Below, one piece after another: positions 11,923 through 13,772 of a DNA stretch of 13,772 bases. Position 1 is the stretch's first letter. Every line of letters begins with the position of its first letter. The translations under genes were made by a program, and so were the position numbers. This DNA comes from Candidatus Peregrinibacteria bacterium (GTDB lineage Bacteria > Patescibacteriota > Gracilibacteria > UBA1369 > UBA12463), in contig JACRIA010000078.1 in NCBI GenBank assembly GCA_016215735.1, forward strand, positions 1-13,772. Reading direction: 5' to 3'. Below the pieces are notes generated by a model, which ran no database searches, was not told the origin of the DNA, and saw nothing but the letters and a program-made list of their open reading frames with translations.

Positions 11923-12585
11923 ATGCGCAAAGGAGGCTTCACTTTGATCGAAATACTCATTGTAATAGTTTTGATGGGTATTTTGGCAGTGATGGGAGTG
12001 AATGGTTTGGTAAGAATGGACCGTAGTGCAAAACTCAACGAAGCGTATTCGCAGATTACAATAATGATTCAAAGCGCGAGAAACTACGCTGTAAACGGCA
12101 AGCATGTGCCTGACTATACTGATATGAATAAAAACAATATCTATTATGTTGGCTCCGGTGATGTTATCAACAAAGACGAAACAATCGCGGCCAATGCATA
12201 CGGCGTATATTTCAAACAAGACACCGATAAATACACAGTGTACATTTTTGCTGATTATGAAAATAACGGCAGTAAAGGTTCTTTTGGCATAACAACGCCG
12301 GACGACCAAGATTCGCTGCCGCCGGTGCAAATACAGAGCGGGGTAATAGCGGGCGCTGATTTTATTCTTGAAAAATATGAATTGCCAAAAAGGTTTGTTT
12401 TCAAAACAGACCCGCAGAATCTGACATTTTTGTATTATCCGCCGCTTGGAAAATTCACGATAAGCAACGCCGGTTTGCAAAGCGTTGCAATCTCAATATG
12501 CTATCTATCCTGCGACAACTCGGCAAATCCCAGAAAAGAAATTAAAATGTACGCGGAATCATCAGGCTTACCTGAAAAACAATAA
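11923..12585 (+). CDS. Type IV pseudopilin, FimT/GspH-like
   Basis: A 220-aa prepilin-like protein. The class III signal is MRKGG followed by FTLIEILIVIVLMGILAVMG: prepilin peptidase cuts after G5 and methylates F6, with E10 (E5 of the mature protein) present. The hydrophobic helix runs to about residue 30, then SAKLNEAYSQITIMIQSARNYAVNGK, the amphipathic rest of the helix typical of GspH/FimT minor pilins that prime pilus assembly. The C-terminal globular part (about 75-210) contains two cysteines, C192 and C196, in SICYLSCDN. The AGGAGG at 11931-11936 lies inside the coding sequence and would point to a TTG at 11944, but that start would remove the essential leader peptide, so the ATG at 11923 is kept. 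It begins a run of three pseudopilin genes. Confidence 0.9.
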   Translation: MRKGGFTLIEILIVIVLMGILAVMGVNGLVRMDRSAKLNEAYSQITIMIQSARNYAVNGKHVPDYTDMNKNNIYYVGSGDVINKDETIAANAYGVYFKQDTDKYTVYIFADYENNGSKGSFGITTPDDQDSLPPVQIQSGVIAGADFILEKYELPKRFVFKTDPQNLTFLYYPPLGKFTISNAGLQSVAISICYLSCDNSANPRKEIKMYAESSGLPEKQ

Positions 12586-12592
12586 TTATCAC

Positions 12593-12617
12593 GCGCCCGT
12601 AGCGAAGCGGAAGGCGC
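12593..12617. repeat. GC-rich hairpin, relative of the 4365-4387 element
   Basis: GCGCC (12593-12597) pairs with GGCGC (12613-12617) around CGTAGCGAAGCGGAA. The stem-loop and loop composition match the hairpin at 4365-4387, suggesting a dispersed palindromic element. Confidence 0.45.
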
Positions 12618-12640
12618 AATAGCAATATATATGAATAAAA

Positions 12641-12749
12641 GTCCCGCTGTGGCGGGACACCGCCACGCCGTCCGCCGCAGGCGGACACAGGCGCTATAAA
12701 TAATGTCGCGAACACGCCGTCCGCCGCAGGCGGACACAGGCGCTATAAA
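12641..12749. repeat. Cluster of hairpin repeats between pilin genes (37-nt direct repeat x2)
   Basis: A single hairpin GTCCCGC-TGTG-GCGGGAC (12641-12658) is followed by two identical 37-nt copies (12664-12700, 12713-12749) separated by 12 nt. Each copy contains the hairpin GTCCGCC-GCA-GGCGGAC (12670-12686, 12719-12735), a further CGCC/GGCG pairing with an ACA bulge, and ends in TATAAA. None is followed by a T-tract, so these are not ordinary terminators. The last TATAAA (12744-12749) could serve as a -10 for the next pilin gene. Confidence 0.85.
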
Positions 12750-12773
12750 AAAGAAATAAGCGACTCCACAAAA

Positions 12774-13370
12774 ATGATTAAAAATAAAAATTCAGGCATG
12801 ACATTGATTGAGGTATTGGTTGCTTTGTTTGTTATAGGCACGATTATCGCTGGCTCTGTCATAATAATTTCGACTGCTTTCGGATCAATCACACGGGTGG
12901 AAGACAGGTTGATGGCTCAAAATATGGCGCGTGAAGGAATCGAAGTAGTTAGAAATATAATTCTGACAAATTCAATAAAATACAGCGACCCCAAATGCTG
13001 GAACAAAAAACAATTGCCATGCGAAAATGATTCTAACAAATTAAGCGGCGCGTATACGGTAAAACATTACATGGCAAACAATAAATTTGAAACATCTTTG
13101 GAAGAAAAAACATCGCCTTTTTATCTTCCGAGCGATCCGGCAGAGCCAGAAAAAAAGAAACTAAATCCAATATATATAATAAGTCTGCAAAAAACAGAAT
13201 CAGAAGGATTCTATACGAATGACGCAAAAGATCCAAAAGAAAATACAAAATTCTACAGAAAAATAGATATTAGCTATGATGAGGGCGACCTTGATAGGAT
13301 GCTTATAAAATCAACAGTTGCCTGGATAGACGGAGAAATAAAAATAGAAAATACTTTCAACAAAAAATAA
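12774..13370 (+). CDS. Type IV pseudopilin, PilV-like
   Basis: A 198-aa prepilin-like protein with a class III signal: short basic leader MIKNKNSG, then MTLIEVLVALFVIGTIIAGSV, with cleavage expected after G8 and E5 of the mature protein present. The following VEDRLMAQNMAREGIEVVRN (about 42-61) is the signature seen in PilV/minor pilin proteins. The C-terminal part (about 85-195) is beta-rich with two cysteines (C69, C76). Start ATG 12774, no Shine-Dalgarno sequence. Its stop TAA (13368-13370) overlaps the start ATG of the next pilin gene (TAATG), indicating translational coupling. Confidence 0.88.
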   Translation: MIKNKNSGMTLIEVLVALFVIGTIIAGSVIIISTAFGSITRVEDRLMAQNMAREGIEVVRNIILTNSIKYSDPKCWNKKQLPCENDSNKLSGAYTVKHYMANNKFETSLEEKTSPFYLPSDPAEPEKKKLNPIYIISLQKTESEGFYTNDAKDPKENTKFYRKIDISYDEGDLDRMLIKSTVAWIDGEIKIENTFNKK

Positions 13371-13772
13371 TGATGATGCTGTTCAAAACGCCAAAAGTCG
13401 GTTTCACGCTTATAGAAATGATAATTGCCATCGGGCTAGTGGGTGCGATAAGCGCAATCTCCGCCGCGGCATTGATAAATATTATGAAGACAGAAAAAAC
13501 ATCCGCAATGCATCAATCAATCGCCGAAGACGGTCGGATAATTTTAGATTTGCTTGCGTCGGAAATAAAAAACAACGCCATAGACTATGAAGAATACTAC
13601 AACACCAAAAAATTCGGCTATGATTTCGGAAAAAACTACGGAGAATACGGAAAACAGTTTTATGACGACAAAGACAATCCAACGGGAAAAATATTTGATA
13701 CAGCGATTAATTATTCCGCGAAACAATGCGGCGAAGGCCATCTCGCCCTGATAAGCCCAAATGGAATGGAAA
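13370..13772 (+). CDS. Type IV pseudopilin, PilW-like, partial
   Basis: The first 134 codons of a third prepilin-like gene, running off the window. The start is one of three consecutive in-frame ATGs (13370, 13373, 13376); the first overlaps the upstream TAA. The leader MMMLFKTPKVG is followed by FTLIEMIIAIGLVGAISAISA, a class III signal with E5 of the mature protein. Then come a polar helix with ASEIKNNAIDY (about 63-73) and a Tyr/Asp/Lys-rich stretch (about 72-108). The order FimT-like, PilV-like, PilW-like matches minor-pilin operons in which these proteins initiate pilus assembly. Confidence 0.85.
   Translation, partial: MMMLFKTPKVGFTLIEMIIAIGLVGAISAISAAALINIMKTEKTSAMHQSIAEDGRIILDLLASEIKNNAIDYEEYYNTKKFGYDFGKNYGEYGKQFYDDKDNPTGKIFDTAINYSAKQCGEGHLALISPNGME

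Noticed and set aside
11944..12585. TTG start for the FimT-like gene using the AGGAGG at 11931-11936
   Set aside because: It would remove the prepilin leader and the cleavage site; the AGGAGG codes for part of that leader.
12664..12749. CRISPR array
   Set aside because: There are only two copies of the 37-nt unit with a 12-nt spacer and no cas genes; the units are self-complementary hairpins of a dispersed repeat type.

Overview
The window looks like chromosomal DNA from a member of the Candidate Phyla Radiation (Patescibacteria, Parcubacteria-like). This is inferred from gene style and content, not from a database match. Clues are short AT-rich intergenic spaces, almost no Shine-Dalgarno sites in front of genes, some starts that look leaderless, small lineage-specific exported proteins, type IV pseudopilin genes, a PHP-type PolX and a ComF-like protein. 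All 14 complete genes end in TAA (11) or TAG (3), none in TGA, and no long frame needs TGA read as an amino acid.

Region 1 (1-3661) is core metabolism. A partial polX (minus strand) lies 3 nt downstream of a GT4-type glycosyltransferase gene that appears to be transcribed leaderlessly. A divergent orphan gene (169 aa) starts 14 nt away and converges on a comF-family gene.

Region 2 (3662-5960) is accessory in character. It holds a NYN/LabA-like (PIN-fold) gene, a possible short RNA converging on it, a GC-rich hairpin element, tRNA-Val(GAC) with encoded CCA, an AT-rich gene of unknown function with a possible PD-(D/E)XK signature, and a probable type II toxin-antitoxin pair. The pair's promoter carries a near-ideal operator between its -35 and -10.

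Region 3 (5960-8133) holds a Pro/Gly/Met-rich coiled-coil protein, a strange compact tRNA-like cloverleaf on the minus strand, a small predicted RNA on the plus strand whose 5' end is a 13-nt perfect antisense match to the anticodon-arm region of that cloverleaf, and an mtaB-like tRNA methylthiotransferase gene. mtaB has been invaded at three places by pairs of a 19-nt G-rich repeat without loss of reading frame.

Region 4 (8134-13772) is a cell-surface block. It contains a lipoprotein built on four exact C-x11-C units, a membrane-anchored protein with bactofilin-like beta-repeats, a divergent MopE-like protein with calcium-binding-type motifs, and a run of three type IV pseudopilin genes (FimT/GspH-like, PilV-like, PilW-like; the last is cut by the window end). 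Inverted G-rich repeats sit symmetrically upstream of the two divergent promoters of the surface genes, and a tandem pair of 37-nt hairpin repeats lies between the first two pilin genes.

The parts most worth a second look are the tRNA-like RNA with its antisense partner, the in-frame G-rich repeats in mtaB together with their promoter-flanking relatives, and the C-x11-C lipoprotein.
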